61,731 bases of DNA. Origin: Bacteroidota bacterium. Lineage in GTDB: Bacteria > Bacteroidota > Bacteroidia > Chitinophagales > Chitinophagaceae. Where the stretch lies: contig JAEZGS010000009.1 of assembly GCA_023437225.1 (NCBI GenBank), positions 1-61,731 on the forward strand. Reading direction: 5' to 3'. The first letter of the stretch is position 1, and every line of letters begins with the position of its first letter. Under the pieces are notes generated by a model. That model had not been told where the DNA came from. It worked only from the letters and a program-made list of their open reading frames with translations, and ran no database searches. Both the position numbers and the translations under genes were made by a program. Below, one piece after another: positions 52,142 through 61,591 of this stretch.

Positions 52142-53167
52142 TTAACGCATAACGAACGGATAGCGATCATAATGTTTCAAAGCAAGCCCTGTACCGCGAA
52201 CAACACTTTTCAGCGGATCATCGGCAACATGCACAGGCAGCTTTATCTTTTGGCTCAAACGCTTATCCAGACCGCGAAGCAGCGCACCTCCACCAGTGAG
52301 GTATAGTCCCCTTCTGTAAATATCTCCTGCCAATTCCGGCGGGGTCATCTCCAGTGCTTTAAGTATAGCTTCTTCGATCTTGAATATGCTCTTATCAAGT
52401 GCTTCAGCAACTTCCTGGTAACTTACCATGATCTGCTTGGGAATGCCCGTAACAAGATCGCGACCATTCACCGGCATATCATCCGGTGGATTGTCAAGAT
52501 CCTTCATAGCAGCGCCGATATTTATTTTGATCTGTTCAGCAGTTCTTTCACCGATAAGAAGTGAGTGATAGCGACGCAGTGCTTCCATGATGTCAGCAGT
52601 GAATTCATCACCGGCAATACGAATCGACTGGTCACAAACAATACCAGCCAGTGCGATCACTGTGATACCGGTAGTACCACCTCCAATGTCAATGATCATG
52701 TTACCCACCGGTTCTTCCACATCGATGCCGATACCAAGAGCTGCTGCCATCGGCTCATGAAGAAGGTATACTTCTTTGGCGCCGGCTTGTTCTGCACTGT
52801 CGCGCACGGCCCTTTTCTCCACCTCTGTGATACTCGATGGTATACAGATCATCATTCTCCAGCTCGGGGGAAACAGCGGTTTTTTGGGATAGATCATCTT
52901 GATCATCTCCCTTATCATTAGCTCCGCAGCGTTGAAATCAGCAATTACACCATCCTTCAGCGGCCGCACGGTACGAATGCTTTCATGTGTTTTCTCGTGC
53001 ATCATCAACGCCCTCTTGCCCACCGCCAACACATTCTTAGGATTATTCCTGTCAAGCGCCACTATGCTGGGTTCGTTTACTACTATCTCGTCGTTATGAA
53101 TGATCAGGGTATTTGCTGTGCCCAGGTCCATTGCGATCTCCTGTGTCAGAAAATTGAATAATCCCAT
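52142..53167 (-). CDS. mreB: Rod shape-determining protein MreB (actin homologue)
   Basis: MreB filaments guide side-wall synthesis. The 341-residue protein begins with FLTQEIAMDLGTANTLI (phosphate 1), and shows IDIGGGTTGITVIAL (phosphate 2), LTGGGALLRGLDKRL (adenosine motif) and the hydrophobic FNFL N-terminus that binds membrane. First gene of mreB-mreC-mreD-mrdA-rodA. No clean TAnnTTTG was found upstream; the 100 bp before it contain a terminator of the preceding gene. Confidence 0.97.
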   Translation of the reverse strand: MGLFNFLTQEIAMDLGTANTLIIHNDEIVVNEPSIVALDRNNPKNVLAVGKRALMMHEKTHESIRTVRPLKDGVIADFNAAELMIREMIKMIYPKKPLFPPSWRMMICIPSSITEVEKRAVRDSAEQAGAKEVYLLHEPMAAALGIGIDVEEPVGNMIIDIGGGTTGITVIALAGIVCDQSIRIAGDEFTADIMEALRRYHSLLIGERTAEQIKINIGAAMKDLDNPPDDMPVNGRDLVTGIPKQIMVSYQEVAEALDKSIFKIEEAILKALEMTPPELAGDIYRRGLYLTGGGALLRGLDKRLSQKIKLPVHVADDPLKSVVRGTGLALKHYDRYPFVMR

Positions 53168-53229
53168 TTTATATAGAAAAGATTTGAATTTTCAGTAATG
53201 CCGACAAAATTGAACTAATAATTCCAATT

Positions 53230-53250
53230 AAAAAAGTCAATCGGTTGACT
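53230..53250 (-). terminator. Weak terminator between kynA and mreB
   Basis: On the minus strand AGTCAA (rc of 53245-53250) pairs with TTGACT (rc of 53235-53240) around a 4-nt loop and runs into TTTTT. The stem is short and AT-rich. It could also be an operator near the mreB promoter. Confidence 0.5.
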
Positions 53251-53269
53251 AATAACCATTTTTTCCACA

Positions 53270-54298
53270 CTAGAAGCCCAGCCGTGCTTCCAGCTCCCTG
53301 CTGAGTTGCGGGAGCTTCTTTCGTTCTATCAGAAAGCTTGTCAGGGACGCTATTTCAGCGAAAATGAAATGTTTTTCCGCAGCACCGCGCAGATAGTCCT
53401 TACCTGTACTTCCGCCGGTTCCTATCCTGGTGCCGATCATTCTGTGCACCATATTCATATGCCGGTATCTCCAGGTACTCAGCTGTTCGTCGATTTCGAG
53501 CAACTCATTGAGCAGTCGGAATGGCAACTGCAAGAGGGGGTACCCACGGTAAAGCATAATAAAAAGCGCTGCGCGGCAGCCTGCAGACGACAACTTTCTT
53601 TTCGAATCTCCTATTGCGGCATTCCCCCTTCGGTCTGCAAATAAGATCTGTTCAATATGGCCTGTGTTGGCCTTTTCCGCATCGGCAAGGGAACCGGTAT
53701 AAATACGCTGGTACTCTTTCCAAAAACCATCGCTCCCTTCCATGCCATAGTGCTTCCAGTTTGCGGTTTCCTCAAAAAACGGCATGCGCTCCAGCCAGGA
53801 GTTTACCAAGGCAAAGATGGTCGGCTGCATCTCTGCCTCGCGAATAAGAGTCCGATGTTCCTCCCTGAGCTGCGAGATGTAATATTCCTGTCCATGCCGA
53901 TCTGCAAAACTTAATCCCAGTCGGGCCTCCAGCAGTTTGAACTGCCAGCTTTGAAAGCCCGATGCAGGTCGAAGCAGGTCCCGGAAATCGAGGAAATCCA
54001 TCGGCGTCATCGTCTCTAAAACATCGATCTGATGAACGAGCAGTTTTAAAATTGTCGTCATGCGACCAAGCCGGTGCACAACGGTTTGTAATTGCGGAGA
54101 ATTATCATTTACCGGCTGGGAAAGAATCGAGGCAACCGAACTGGCTTCATGCAATAATTGCTTAAACCAAAGTTCATATGCCTGATGTATGATGATGAAC
54201 AAAGTTTCATCATGTGCAGGCTCACCGATCCGCACACTTTCAGGGTACTGAGCATCCAGTATTTTATCAAGCTGAAGGTAATCGCTGTAATGAACCAT
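53270..54298 (-). CDS. kynA: Tryptophan 2,3-dioxygenase family protein
   Basis: Heme-dependent opening of the tryptophan indole ring to N-formylkynurenine, first step of the kynurenine route. The 342-residue protein has HDETLFIIIHQAYELWFKQLLHE near the N-terminus (substrate pocket), SGFQSWQFKLLEARLG-like RPASGFQSWQFK, and RYRHMNMVHRMIGTRIGTGGS-type segment with the proximal heme His in NMVHRMIG. Length is between short bacterial and long eukaryotic forms, as usual for Bacteroidota. Other kynurenine genes are not in the window. purD lies 24 bp upstream on the same strand, so they may be cotranscribed. Confidence 0.92.
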   Translation of the reverse strand: MVHYSDYLQLDKILDAQYPESVRIGEPAHDETLFIIIHQAYELWFKQLLHEASSVASILSQPVNDNSPQLQTVVHRLGRMTTILKLLVHQIDVLETMTPMDFLDFRDLLRPASGFQSWQFKLLEARLGLSFADRHGQEYYISQLREEHRTLIREAEMQPTIFALVNSWLERMPFFEETANWKHYGMEGSDGFWKEYQRIYTGSLADAEKANTGHIEQILFADRRGNAAIGDSKRKLSSAGCRAALFIMLYRGYPLLQLPFRLLNELLEIDEQLSTWRYRHMNMVHRMIGTRIGTGGSTGKDYLRGAAEKHFIFAEIASLTSFLIERKKLPQLSRELEARLGF

Positions 54299-54322
54299 AA
54301 TACATTGGTTAACGCCTGAAAA

Positions 54323-55597
54323 TCAAAACTCGTATCCAATGTCTTTCCTGAAATAAATCCCTTCGTATTGAATACCGTTCAATACCTGTTTCGATTTTTC
54401 GACCGCCTCAGCTATGGAATCTCCAAAAGAGGTCACACACAATACGCGACCACCACATGTAAGCACTTCGCCATCTTTTTCTGTTGTACCTGCGTGAAAG
54501 ATCATGCTATCCGTACCCTGCTGATCAAGCCCCTGCACTGCAAACCCTTTTTTAAAGCTTCCGGGATAACCCCCGCTGACAGCCATCACTGTGCATGCGG
54601 ATCGGGTGTCTTCCTGGATGGCCACCTCGTTCAAACGCCCGTCTGCCGTGGCTTTGAACAGTTCTACAAGATCATTTTGCAACCTCGGTATCACCACTTC
54701 CGTTTCAGGATCTCCCATGCGACAATTATATTCGATCACATAAGGTTCGTCGTTTACTTTTATCAGCCCGAAGAATATAAAACCTCTGTAAACAATTTTT
54801 TCGCTGTTTAACCCTTCAACAGTGGGCCGGATGATCCGATCTTCCACTTTATTCATAAAAACCGGGTCAGCAAAAGGAACTGGGCTTACGGCGCCCATTC
54901 CACCGGTGTTGTTACCTGTATCACCTTCACCAATACGTTTATAGTCTTTGGCTTCAGGCAATATCACATAATTGCTGCCATCGGTCAATATAAATACACT
55001 TAATTCGATTCCATCTAGAAACTGTTCAATGACAACCTTACGACTTGCATCTCCAAATTTTGATTGAAGGATCATTTCACGATATTCCCTTATTGCTTCT
55101 TCGTGGGTACTGCAAATCACCACTCCCTTACCTGCGGCCAGACCATCAGCTTTTAAAACGATGGGGGTTCTGTGATTCTTTATATAGGCGATGCCTTCTT
55201 CGAAATTTGTTTCCGTAAACTCTGCATAAGCCGCTGTTGGAATGTTGTGGCGTTGCATGAATTTTTTTGAGAATGCCTTACTTCCTTCCAACTGTGCACC
55301 TTCTGCGGAAGGACCTATAACAGGCACATCGCGAAGCTTATTATTGTATTGAAAGTGATCGACAATTCCTTTGACCAGCGGTTCTTCGGGCCCTACGATC
55401 ACCATGTCGATCTCATTTTCAAGAACGAAATTTCCGATGGCGTCAAAGTCCGTTGGTCGAATGTTTACATTAGTGGCGAGTGCAGAAGTTCCGGCGTTTC
55501 CAGGGGCAACGAATAGTTGTCGGCATTGTTCACTTTGGCGAAGTTTCCAGGCAATGGCATGTTCTCTTCCACCAGAGCCGAGCAATAAAAGGTTCAT
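54323..55597 (-). CDS. purD: Phosphoribosylamine-glycine ligase PurD (GARS)
   Basis: ATP-dependent joining of glycine to phosphoribosylamine in purine synthesis. A 424-residue ATP-grasp enzyme: MNLLLLGSGGREHAIAWKL at the N-terminus, IVGPEEPLVKGIVD, LKADGLAAGKGVV, the ATP-binding GNNTGGMGAVSPVP and EYNCRMGDPETEVV. The frame is open upstream to 55651; the ATG at 55597 (or 55600) starts directly before LLLLGSGG and is preferred. Divergent from the POT transporter gene. Confidence 0.96.
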   Translation of the reverse strand: MNLLLLGSGGREHAIAWKLRQSEQCRQLFVAPGNAGTSALATNVNIRPTDFDAIGNFVLENEIDMVIVGPEEPLVKGIVDHFQYNNKLRDVPVIGPSAEGAQLEGSKAFSKKFMQRHNIPTAAYAEFTETNFEEGIAYIKNHRTPIVLKADGLAAGKGVVICSTHEEAIREYREMILQSKFGDASRKVVIEQFLDGIELSVFILTDGSNYVILPEAKDYKRIGEGDTGNNTGGMGAVSPVPFADPVFMNKVEDRIIRPTVEGLNSEKIVYRGFIFFGLIKVNDEPYVIEYNCRMGDPETEVVIPRLQNDLVELFKATADGRLNEVAIQEDTRSACTVMAVSGGYPGSFKKGFAVQGLDQQGTDSMIFHAGTTEKDGEVLTCGGRVLCVTSFGDSIAEAVEKSKQVLNGIQYEGIYFRKDIGYEF

Positions 55598-55672
55598 CAT
55601 TTCATCTAAATAATTGCAGCTAATTTCGGGATATAACCCTGTATTATCCAATTTTTTCGAAGCATTGACGCA

Positions 55673-55705
55673 CTTGGCGATTCATTTAATCGCTATTTTG
55701 CCAAG
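55673..55705 (+). promoter_or_regulatory. Nested dyads over the probable promoter of the POT transporter gene
   Basis: CTTGGC (55673-55678) pairs with GCCAAG (55700-55705); inside it GCGATT (55677-55682) pairs with AATCGC (55688-55693). A TATTTTG (55694-55700) lies within the dyad, 17 nt after a TTG (55674-55676), close to the phylum's promoter pattern. Could be an operator; the regulator is unknown. Confidence 0.4.
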
Positions 55706-55732
55706 ATATCAAAACGTTTTTAATCAGCCTAT

Positions 55733-57457
55733 ATGACGCAGATCGCTTCACAGCACATCCCCGAATCACACGAAGGCATGCCTGCAAAGAAAGGACACCC
55801 TAAAGGACTAAGCGTACTCTTTGCCACAGAAATGTGGGAGCGCTTCAACTTCTACGGAATGCGCGCATTGCTTACCCTCTTCCTTGTAAACGCACTTGCA
55901 TTTTCAAAACCAGAGGCATCGGTGATCTATGGAGGATTCCTTGGATTATCTTATTTGACGCCGATGTTGGGCGGCTATATATCGGATCGATTTCTCGGCA
56001 ACAGGATGTGTATCCTGTTAGGCGGACTTACCATGAGCCTTGGACAGTTGATGTTGTTTTTCTCTGCAAGCACGTACGATTCCAATCTTGATTTTTCCAC
56101 GGGGTTAATGTGGGCCGCCTTAGGTGTGATCATTGTTGGAAATGGTTTCTTCAAACCAAATATTTCGTCGATGGTTGGTCAGCTTTATGGTAAAGGTGAC
56201 AATCGCCTCGACTCTGCATTTACGATCTTCTATATGGGTATCAACGTTGGTGCCTTTCTTGGAATGACCATCTGTCCTTTATTGGGCGATGTTGTGCTTG
56301 ATGATGGAACCCGCGTCGTATCTGCCTTTAAGTGGGGTTTCCTTGCTGCAGGTGGTGCAATGTTGCTTGGAACGATATTATTTTATTTTCTTAAGAACAG
56401 GTACGTTGTTTCACCCGGCGGCGACCCTGTGGGTACAAAACCGAAGATCGATCATTCGGTAAAAGGAGAAGATTCAACAGAAGTAACATTCAGCAGGAGC
56501 TCAATAATCGGCGCTGTTACTGTTTTTATAGGACTTGTGATCTTATTTCATTTCATTTCGAGGGACGCGGACAGCAACTGGGTAAGTCATTGGATCTACC
56601 CTGTTATTTATGCATCAGGATTAACGCTTGCCGGCCTGATACTTACAGATAGCAGCCTCACCAAGATCGAACGCGACCGTATCATTGTGATGTACTTCGT
56701 TGCATTTTTCGTGATATTCTTCTGGGCATGTTTCGAACAGGCTGGTTCGTCACTGACTTTTATTGCCGACAATCAAACAGATCGTCGTCTGTTTGGATGG
56801 AACATGCCACCAAGTTTTATTCAAAATGCGAATTCTCTATTCATTATAATATTCGCGTTGCCGTTTAGCTGGATCTGGTTAAAACTGTCGCAACGCAATA
56901 TGGAGCCGATGTCTCCTGTAAAACAATCCATCGGTCTGGGTCTTCTTGCATTGGGCTTTTTGATAATTGCCTTCCAGGTAAAAGATCTGGGCACTACCGG
57001 GAAGATCAGCGTTATCTGGCTTATCGTGATGTACCTGTTCCATACACTGGGCGAATTGTGTTTGTCGCCCATCGGACTATCGCTTGTTGCTAAGCTTGCA
57101 CCACGGAAATTTGGTTCATTGCTTATGGGTGTATGGTTTCTTGCAAATGCCGCAGGATATGCACTCGCCGGTACATTAGGTTCAGTATTACCTCCAACGG
57201 GCGAGGCATATAAGGCTGCAAGTGAAAAAGGCATCAACCTGGAAGCGGTGTTAAATGGATCAGTTACTCCTTCAGCACAGCAGTTGAGTATTCTTGATCA
57301 ATTGAAGATCCCTTCAACGTATCCCACATTTGCTGGCTTCACCATTACTAATCTGTTTGATTTCTTTATGATCTTCGTGATATTACCAGGTGTTGCCGGA
57401 GTCATCTTGTTTATGATGTCAGGATGGTTGAAGAAAATGATGCATGGAGTGAAGTGA
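55733..57457 (+). CDS. POT family (PTR2) di-/tripeptide proton symporter
   Basis: A 574-residue major-facilitator transporter with twelve to fourteen membrane helices. Family signatures: the ExxER-like EMWERFNFYGMRALLTLFL near residues 33-50, GGYISDRFLGNR, and the PTR2 motif FTIFYMGINVGAFLG in helix 4-5. These proton-coupled carriers import di- and tripeptides. A second peptide transporter (OPT family) follows 57 bp downstream, so the pair forms a peptide-uptake unit. A heptamer array directly follows the stop codon. Confidence 0.93.
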   Translation: MTQIASQHIPESHEGMPAKKGHPKGLSVLFATEMWERFNFYGMRALLTLFLVNALAFSKPEASVIYGGFLGLSYLTPMLGGYISDRFLGNRMCILLGGLTMSLGQLMLFFSASTYDSNLDFSTGLMWAALGVIIVGNGFFKPNISSMVGQLYGKGDNRLDSAFTIFYMGINVGAFLGMTICPLLGDVVLDDGTRVVSAFKWGFLAAGGAMLLGTILFYFLKNRYVVSPGGDPVGTKPKIDHSVKGEDSTEVTFSRSSIIGAVTVFIGLVILFHFISRDADSNWVSHWIYPVIYASGLTLAGLILTDSSLTKIERDRIIVMYFVAFFVIFFWACFEQAGSSLTFIADNQTDRRLFGWNMPPSFIQNANSLFIIIFALPFSWIWLKLSQRNMEPMSPVKQSIGLGLLALGFLIIAFQVKDLGTTGKISVIWLIVMYLFHTLGELCLSPIGLSLVAKLAPRKFGSLLMGVWFLANAAGYALAGTLGSVLPPTGEAYKAASEKGINLEAVLNGSVTPSAQQLSILDQLKIPSTYPTFAGFTITNLFDFFMIFVILPGVAGVILFMMSGWLKKMMHGVK

Positions 57458-57485
57458 GAAAACAGAAAGCGGAAAGCAGAAAGCA
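57458..57485 (+). repeat. Heptamer array directly after the POT gene stop codon
   Basis: Four contiguous units GAAAACA, GAAAGCG, GAAAGCA, GAAAGCA, starting at the nucleotide after the TGA. GAAAGC-type units also build the array at 61592-61640. Confidence 0.8.
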
Positions 57486-57514
57486 ATACAATACAACCAC
57501 TCTAAACTAACAGC

Positions 57515-59545
57515 ATGTCAGAAAAAAACTTCCAGCCTTTTATTCGTCCGGAAGAAAATGTAAAGGAACTTACGGTTAAGTCCATTCTTGTTGGCGCATT
57601 GTTCGGGATTATTTTTGGAGCCGCAACCGTGTACCTCGCTCTGAAAGCGGGTTTGACGGTAAGCGCTTCGATACCCATCGCTGTGATCGCTATAACATTG
57701 GGACGAAAGTTTCTTAAGACAACCATTCTAGAAAACAACATCATTCAAACAACGGGAAGTGCTGGTGAAAGTATTGCAGCAGGTGTTGCCTTCACCTTAC
57801 CAGGCTTCTTATTTCTTTCTTCCCCGGATAGTGCATCTTACTTCAATTACATTACCATACTAATACTTGCAATTGTTGGAGGTTTGTTAGGTACACTCTT
57901 GATGGTGCCTTTAAGAAAAGCACTGATCGTGAATGAACACGGCAACCTGCCTTACCCCGAAGGAACGGCCTGCGGCGATGTATTGAAAGCAGGTGAAAAG
58001 GGAGGTGATTTTGCAAAGACTGCTTTCTGGGGACTGGGAGTGGCTTTCGGTTATGCCATTCTTCAAAAGGTGTTGCATTTTATTGCAGAAGTTCCATATA
58101 TGGCAACCGACAGGCTGAATAAGTTCTTTCCGTCGGCACGTGTAAGTGGAGAAATTACACCGGAATATCTTGGTGTTGGATACATCATCGGGCCACGAAT
58201 TGCCGGCGTATTGGTAGCGGGTGGTGTATTAAGCTGGCTTGTGCTGATTCCGTTATTAGCCACTATTGTACCGGCAGATACGATCGCAAACCAATTGGTG
58301 AAACTTGGTTATCTCGCATCGATCACAACACCAGGTGGGCAGGGTAACTGGGATCCATCAACACATACATTTTCTAACTATGCTTCTGCGATCTATTATG
58401 CTTTTGTAAGGCAAATAGGCGCGGGAGCTGTGGCTGCTGGCGGTATCATAACATTGATAAAAACGATTCCCACCATCGTAAAATCAATCAGGTCAAGTGT
58501 TGCATCGATCAAAGGAGGAACCGGAACTGGCAACGGAAATGTAATCCGTACCGAAAGAGATCTGAATCTGAAAGTTGTTGGATTGGGAAGTCTGGCTTTG
58601 ATAGTATTGATCACTGTGCTGCCCCAGGTTCCAGGCGATAGTATCGTTCAGAAATTACTGATAGGCATCCTGGTTGTTTTGTTCGGCGCTTTGTTTGTGA
58701 CGGTGTCGTCGCGGATCGTGGGACTTATTGGTTCTTCCAACAATCCTATCAGCGGTATGACCATCGCAACAGTGATGGGCACGAGTCTGATCTTTTTAAG
58801 TGTGGGATGGTCGGGCCAGTTGTATGAGCCACTCGTGCTTGTAGTTGGTGGTATGATATGTATTGCTGCCGCGAATGCAGGTGCAACTTCGCAGGATCTG
58901 AAAAGCGGGTACATTGTAGGTGCAACGCCGCGTAATCAACAGATCGCGTTATTTGTTGGTGCGATCGTATCAAGTATTGTCATCGGCCTTACCATAAAAT
59001 TTCTTGACCGACCCACTGCGGAAATGGCAAGCCAGGGCATTCAACATGCGATTGGGACTGAAAAGTTTCCCGCACCACAGGCCACTCTAATGGCAACGCT
59101 TATCAAAGGTATACTCTCACAAAATCTCGATTGGCAGTTTGTGTTCGTAGGGATGTTCCTTGCGCTGGTGATGGAGTTGTGCGGTATTAAATCGCTCAGC
59201 TTTGCAGTGGGCGCTTACCTTCCGTTGTCAACAACGTTGCCCATATTCGTTGGAGGCGCAATCAAAGGACTCGTTGATATGCGCACTGCGAAAAAAGAAA
59301 CCACCGAAGAGGAGGAACTTGGTAAGGGAAATTTATTTGCTACAGGACTCGTTGCAGGCGGTGCCGTTGCTGGTGTGTTGATCGCTTTTCTTGCGGGATC
59401 CGACAGCGGTTCGCGTTTCCTTGCAGCAGTGAATTTGGAACCATCGCTCGAACACGCACTTGGAGAAAACGGATATTACCTACTCGGCGTACTTCTTTTT
59501 GCAGCGATGGCATTCATGCTTTATAAGATTGGAAGGAAGAAGTAA
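57515..59545 (+). CDS. OPT family oligopeptide transporter
   Basis: A 676-residue inner-membrane protein with about sixteen helices. It shows the bacterial OPT pattern: KELTVKSILVGALFGIIFGAATVYLALKAGLTVSAS in parts, TTGSAGESIAAGVAFTLPGF, PYPEGTACGDVLKAGEKGG and ANAGATSQDLKSGYIVGATPRNQQ. Related proteins carry oligopeptides or metal chelates. It follows the POT gene and precedes a paired heptamer array; apaG is convergent. Confidence 0.92.
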   Translation: MSEKNFQPFIRPEENVKELTVKSILVGALFGIIFGAATVYLALKAGLTVSASIPIAVIAITLGRKFLKTTILENNIIQTTGSAGESIAAGVAFTLPGFLFLSSPDSASYFNYITILILAIVGGLLGTLLMVPLRKALIVNEHGNLPYPEGTACGDVLKAGEKGGDFAKTAFWGLGVAFGYAILQKVLHFIAEVPYMATDRLNKFFPSARVSGEITPEYLGVGYIIGPRIAGVLVAGGVLSWLVLIPLLATIVPADTIANQLVKLGYLASITTPGGQGNWDPSTHTFSNYASAIYYAFVRQIGAGAVAAGGIITLIKTIPTIVKSIRSSVASIKGGTGTGNGNVIRTERDLNLKVVGLGSLALIVLITVLPQVPGDSIVQKLLIGILVVLFGALFVTVSSRIVGLIGSSNNPISGMTIATVMGTSLIFLSVGWSGQLYEPLVLVVGGMICIAAANAGATSQDLKSGYIVGATPRNQQIALFVGAIVSSIVIGLTIKFLDRPTAEMASQGIQHAIGTEKFPAPQATLMATLIKGILSQNLDWQFVFVGMFLALVMELCGIKSLSFAVGAYLPLSTTLPIFVGGAIKGLVDMRTAKKETTEEEELGKGNLFATGLVAGGAVAGVLIAFLAGSDSGSRFLAAVNLEPSLEHALGENGYYLLGVLLFAAMAFMLYKIGRKK

Positions 59546-59547
59546 TA

Positions 59548-59636
59548 GCGAAATGGGAAATGGGAAATGGGAAATGGGAAATGGGAAATGGGAAGTGAAA
59601 ATCTTTACAATTCTCAATTCCCATTTCTCAATTCAG
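59548..59636. repeat. Opposed heptamer arrays between OPT and apaG, overlapping the apaG stop codon
   Basis: Left arm: GCGAAAT, five GGGAAAT, GGGAAGT (59548-59596), beginning 2 nt after the OPT stop. Right arm: AATTCTC, AATTCCC, ATTTCTC, AATTCAG (59609-59636). The arms are partly complementary. The right arm includes the apaG stop codon (59628-59630) and the two codons before it, so part of the apaG reading frame is repeat sequence. Confidence 0.88.
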
Positions 59637-60023
59637 TTTATGCGGCACCACCATTTCAAACACGGGAATGTTTACTTCGAGGCTTGATTTATCCACCAGG
59701 TTTTCCATGATGTACACACCATGCATTTTACCCATCTCCGAATGCAGGTTACAGCCACTAACGTATTGATATCTTTCCCCCGGTTGTAATGTCGGCTGCA
59801 CTCCTACTACACCTTCACCTTCAACTTCCCTGTTTGAGCCATTGCTGTCGATGATGTACCAGTGACGACGATGTAGTTTAACTGGAAAATTATTATGATT
59901 CTCGATGGTAATGCGATATGCGAACATGAACTCCCCGGAAACAGCATTGGAATAGTCAGGCTGGTAGAACGTTTCCACACTTACTTCGATCCCTTCTGAA
60001 ATTTTCGATACCATGCGACTCAT
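59628..60023 (-). CDS. apaG: ApaG domain protein (DUF525)
   Basis: A 131-residue immunoglobulin-like beta-sandwich protein of the ApaG family, linked in enterobacteria to Co2+/Mg2+ homeostasis; the biochemical role is uncertain. Signatures: FAYRITIENHNNFPVKLHRRHWYIIDSNG, EGEGVVGVQPTLQPGERYQYVSGC and MHGVYIMEN. Length is standard. Its last codons (LN and stop) lie inside a heptamer repeat. It is convergent with the OPT gene and divergent from the isocitrate dehydrogenase gene. Confidence 0.93.
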   Translation of the reverse strand: MSRMVSKISEGIEVSVETFYQPDYSNAVSGEFMFAYRITIENHNNFPVKLHRRHWYIIDSNGSNREVEGEGVVGVQPTLQPGERYQYVSGCNLHSEMGKMHGVYIMENLVDKSSLEVNIPVFEMVVPHKLN

Positions 60024-60098
60024 TTGTGGTAAATGTAAAAAAATAATACCTCAAATTGCGATTACACAAATAATCCGCAAATCGAAATTGCACTTCCC

Positions 60099-60106
60099 TA
60101 TTTTTG
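60099..60106 (+). promoter_or_regulatory. -7 promoter element of the isocitrate dehydrogenase gene
   Basis: TATTTTTG, a perfect TAnnTTTG, 31 bp before the ATG at 60138. No TTG at the classical -33 distance. Confidence 0.45.
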
Positions 60107-60137
60107 TTTTACCAAACATACTTAAAACCAAACGTAT

Positions 60138-61589
60138 ATGAAAATAGCAGTAGCGAAAGGCGATGGTATAGGACCAGAGATCATGGATGCAGTGCTAACC
60201 ATTTTCAAAGCAAGCAATGCTCCGATCGAATATGAATTTGTTGATATGGGAAAGTGGGTGTTTGACAAGGGATATTCAAATGGCATGACGCCTGAAGCAA
60301 AGCAGACCATTGAATCACTCGGTGTGTTATTCAAAGGACCTATGGAAACGCCCAAAGGCAAAGGGGTTAAAAGCGTGAACGTTACTGCACGAAAAACATG
60401 GAATACTTATGCAAACAAAAGAACATTCCAAACACTCCATGGTGTCGATACTGTTTTTTCCAAGGCAGGGATACCGATTGACATAACCATTGTTCGCGAA
60501 AATATTGAAGATACTTATGGTGGCATTGAGCATATGCTTACACATGATGTTGCTTTGAGTCGCCGATTTATTACGAGACCTGGAAGTATGCAGGTGATCC
60601 GCTACGCATTTGAAATGGCGAAGAAAAAAGGTGCACGAAGAATCACGTGCGGACACAAAGCAAACATTATGAAACTAACCGATGGTTTGTTCCTTGAATG
60701 CTTCTATGAAGTTGCGCGTGAGTACCCCGAACTTAATAGTGATGATATTATTGTTGATGATCTTGCTATGAAGCTTGTTGTTCGCCCCAATGAATTTGAT
60801 GTTGTGGTGCTTACAAATTTGCAGGGCGATATAGTATCCGATCTGTGTGCTGGACTTGTTGGCGGACTTGGATTTGCACCATCAGCTAACATCGGCGATC
60901 ATATATCGATCTTTGAAGCGGTGCATGGAACTGCTCCGGACATTGCAGGAAGGAACATTGCCAATCCAACAGCACTATTGTTGAGTGGCCTTGCGATGCT
61001 ACGGCACCTCGGGTTTATGGAAAATGCAGCGATGATTGAAAATGCGTTGTTATATACACTTGAGTCGGGTGTGAGGACCGGCGATTTTGGAGACAGGTCG
61101 AAACCTGCGCTCAATACAACAGACTTTGCACAGGCTATCATAAATAACTTCGGAAAGAAGCCGGAAAAAAATCCGAAACCCGATCTACCCAATACTGAAT
61201 CATCGTGCACATTGGTGCAGCTTACTTCAAATGCGATGATGGTTTCAAATGAACCTGTCCAGGATGAGATAGTTGGAGTGGATATGTTCATTGAAAGTTC
61301 AGAGCAGCCTGAGGACATTGCAAGAAAATGCCAGCGACATGCAGGAGTTAAGTTCAATCTTGTAAGCATCAGCAATCGTGGTACACAGGTATGGCCAACG
61401 GGATCTGTTTATACGAATCTGGTTAACCAGTATAATGTTCGATTTGAATCGATTGAAGATCGACCCCTTAACCAGCAGGATGTACTCGGACTTTATGTCA
61501 GCTTAAGCGGTGATTTCAGGATCTGCTCCTCGGAATTGTTGTTGATGTGGGGCGATAAGAAAGCGTATAGTTTAGCGCAGGGACAATAA
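60138..61589 (+). CDS. icd: NADP-dependent isocitrate dehydrogenase, long (Thermus/Rickettsia-like) form
   Basis: Oxidative decarboxylation of isocitrate to 2-oxoglutarate in the TCA cycle. The 483-residue protein has the decarboxylating dehydrogenase core: GDGIGPEIMDAVLTIF at the N-terminus, VRENIEDTYGGIEH (substrate Arg and phosphorylation-loop region), KANIMKLTDGLF, and the signature NLQGDIVSDLCAGLVGGLGFAPSANIGD in parts. About 130 residues beyond the catalytic core (from about residue 345) form the extra C-terminal domain of the longer subgroup. The cofactor (NADP) is assigned by subgroup, not read from the sequence. A long repeat array starts 2 nt after the stop. Confidence 0.92.
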   Translation: MKIAVAKGDGIGPEIMDAVLTIFKASNAPIEYEFVDMGKWVFDKGYSNGMTPEAKQTIESLGVLFKGPMETPKGKGVKSVNVTARKTWNTYANKRTFQTLHGVDTVFSKAGIPIDITIVRENIEDTYGGIEHMLTHDVALSRRFITRPGSMQVIRYAFEMAKKKGARRITCGHKANIMKLTDGLFLECFYEVAREYPELNSDDIIVDDLAMKLVVRPNEFDVVVLTNLQGDIVSDLCAGLVGGLGFAPSANIGDHISIFEAVHGTAPDIAGRNIANPTALLLSGLAMLRHLGFMENAAMIENALLYTLESGVRTGDFGDRSKPALNTTDFAQAIINNFGKKPEKNPKPDLPNTESSCTLVQLTSNAMMVSNEPVQDEIVGVDMFIESSEQPEDIARKCQRHAGVKFNLVSISNRGTQVWPTGSVYTNLVNQYNVRFESIEDRPLNQQDVLGLYVSLSGDFRICSSELLLMWGDKKAYSLAQGQ

Positions 61590-61591
61590 AC

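Noticed and set aside
59548..59636. Possible CRISPR-like array
   Set aside because: Units are 7 bp and contiguous with no spacers, and no cas gene is present.
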